Source of the DNA: Lacisediminihabitans changchengi
GTDB taxonomy: Bacteria > Actinomycetota > Actinomycetes > Actinomycetales > Microbacteriaceae
Length of the DNA stretch: 64,000 bases
Reading direction: 5' to 3'
Assembly (NCBI RefSeq): GCF_016634425.1
Contig: NZ_JAEPES010000004.1
Span: 348,925 to 412,924, forward strand
Under the pieces are notes generated by a model. The model searched no databases and was not told the origin of the DNA. It saw only the letters and a list, made by a program, of their open reading frames with translations. The translations under genes and the position numbers were made by a program. Shown in pieces: positions 63,393 to 64,000 of this stretch (its first letter is position 1; every line of letters begins with the position of its first letter).

Positions 63393-64000
63393 ATGACCAT
63401 CCCCACGTCCGTGCGCGCCCCGCGCCGCGACGCCGCCGAGAACCGCGAGGCTCTGCTCGCCGCCGCCCGGGTCGTGCTCAACCGCGACCCGTCCAGCTCG
63501 CTCGAGACGATCGCCGCCGAGGCCGGTCTCAGCCGGCGCTCCGTGTACGGCCACTTCGCCACCCGCGACGACCTGCTGCGCGAACTCGTCACCGTCGGCG
63601 CCCGCCGCGTCGCCACCGCACTCTCCACCATCAGCCATCCCGACCCGCTCACCCGGCTCGCGCTGATCGCGTCGCACCTCTGGCGCGAGGTCGAGAGCGT
63701 ACGGATGATGGCGGTCCTCGCCGTGCGCGGCCCACTCGCGAAGAACACCGCCTCCTTGCTCAGCCCCATCCGGGTCAGCGTGCGCGAGGCCATCCACGAC
63801 GGGCAGGCCGACGGCAGCATGCGCACCGATCTCGATCCGGCCCTGCTGGCCCGTCTGGTCGAAGACACCGCGCTTCTCGTGCTCGAGGAGTCTGCCGAGC
63901 ATCCACTCGCCGCCCGCGACGGGCACCGCCTCACCATGCTCATGGTGCTCGGCTGCGTCGGCCTCGGCTGGACGGCGGCTGGCACCTTCATCGACGACAC
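63393..64000 (+). CDS. TetR-family regulator, 3' end beyond window
   Basis: At least 202 residues, open at the window edge. N-terminal HTH: AALLAAARVVLN, SLETIAAEAGLSRRSVYGHFATRDDLLREL. The effector domain is not assignable. Autoregulation is indicated by the dyad at 63354-63379. The antisense frames over it have no coding features. Confidence 0.88.
   Translation, partial: MTIPTSVRAPRRDAAENREALLAAARVVLNRDPSSSLETIAAEAGLSRRSVYGHFATRDDLLRELVTVGARRVATALSTISHPDPLTRLALIASHLWREVESVRMMAVLAVRGPLAKNTASLLSPIRVSVREAIHDGQADGSMRTDLDPALLARLVEDTALLVLEESAEHPLAARDGHRLTMLMVLGCVGLGWTAAGTFIDD

Noticed and set aside
63237..63926. 229-residue minus-strand frame at the right end
   Set aside because: It is antisense to the TetR gene, whose HTH and operator are clear.

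Overview
The window is high-GC DNA from an actinobacterium, most likely a member of the Microbacteriaceae. The evidence is the GC-rich codon use, many GTG starts, genes apparently read without a leader, a DUF3073 gene beside purM, CrcB genes in tandem pairs, a mycofactocin locus, and intergenic palindromes of the GTTGAGTAGCGC...ATCGAAACCC kind. The genus cannot be fixed from the sequence. I see no tRNA, rRNA, CRISPR array, transposase or prophage gene.

Layout. 1-10 kb: two aldo/keto reductases, a YpeA-type acetyltransferase, a DEAD-box helicase with a long N-terminal repeat tract, a lipoprotein esterase, a Nudix hydrolase and a one-component RND exporter. 10-18 kb: regulator/target pairs (MocR with YczE, MerR/TipAS, DUF4097 with PadR), a KimA-like potassium transporter and a CrcB pair. 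17.8-24.5 kb: a LacI-controlled sugar ABC importer with a debranching-type glycosidase. 24.5-32 kb: a flavin monooxygenase, then purine genes purM, purF, purD and purC. 32-45.4 kb: a mycofactocin (mft) locus. 45.4-48.8 kb: arr, a small kinase, an AI-2E-type permease, purS and purQ. 48.9-54.6 kb: zinc-type efflux with an ArsR repressor, an MscS channel, and an ECF sigma/anti-sigma/sortase F/DUF4397 surface module. 54.8-64 kb: purL, a chorismate mutase and SDR pair, Ohr, several small enzymes, purA and a TetR regulator cut by the window edge.

The most interesting region is the mft locus. It carries mftG and mftR divergent from mftABC, then four tandem mycofactocin-type short-chain dehydrogenases, a MoxR AAA+ ATPase and a MIDAS-type von Willebrand A protein, and only then mftDEF. 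The maturation genes are therefore split by a 5.5-kb block holding the presumed client dehydrogenases and an AAA+/VWA pair that is not part of the core pathway as I know it. Two promoter regions, before mftA and before mftD, share a 23-bp motif that is a good MftR operator candidate. The mftR-mftA gap also holds a perfect TGTGA-N6-TCACA site of the CRP/GlxR type. The locus lies between purC and purSQ, so the purine genes flank it on both sides.

A second theme is non-coding structure. Several families of inverted repeats occupy gene ends: four loci of a GAGTAGCGC palindrome, two copies of a ~90-bp TTCCGAAATGAAGG element, long hairpins that share an AGGGTCTGA loop, and a cluster of four stem-loops in one gene-free stretch. 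Many regulatory dyads can also be read directly (LacI, MerR, PadR, MocR, TetR, MftR).
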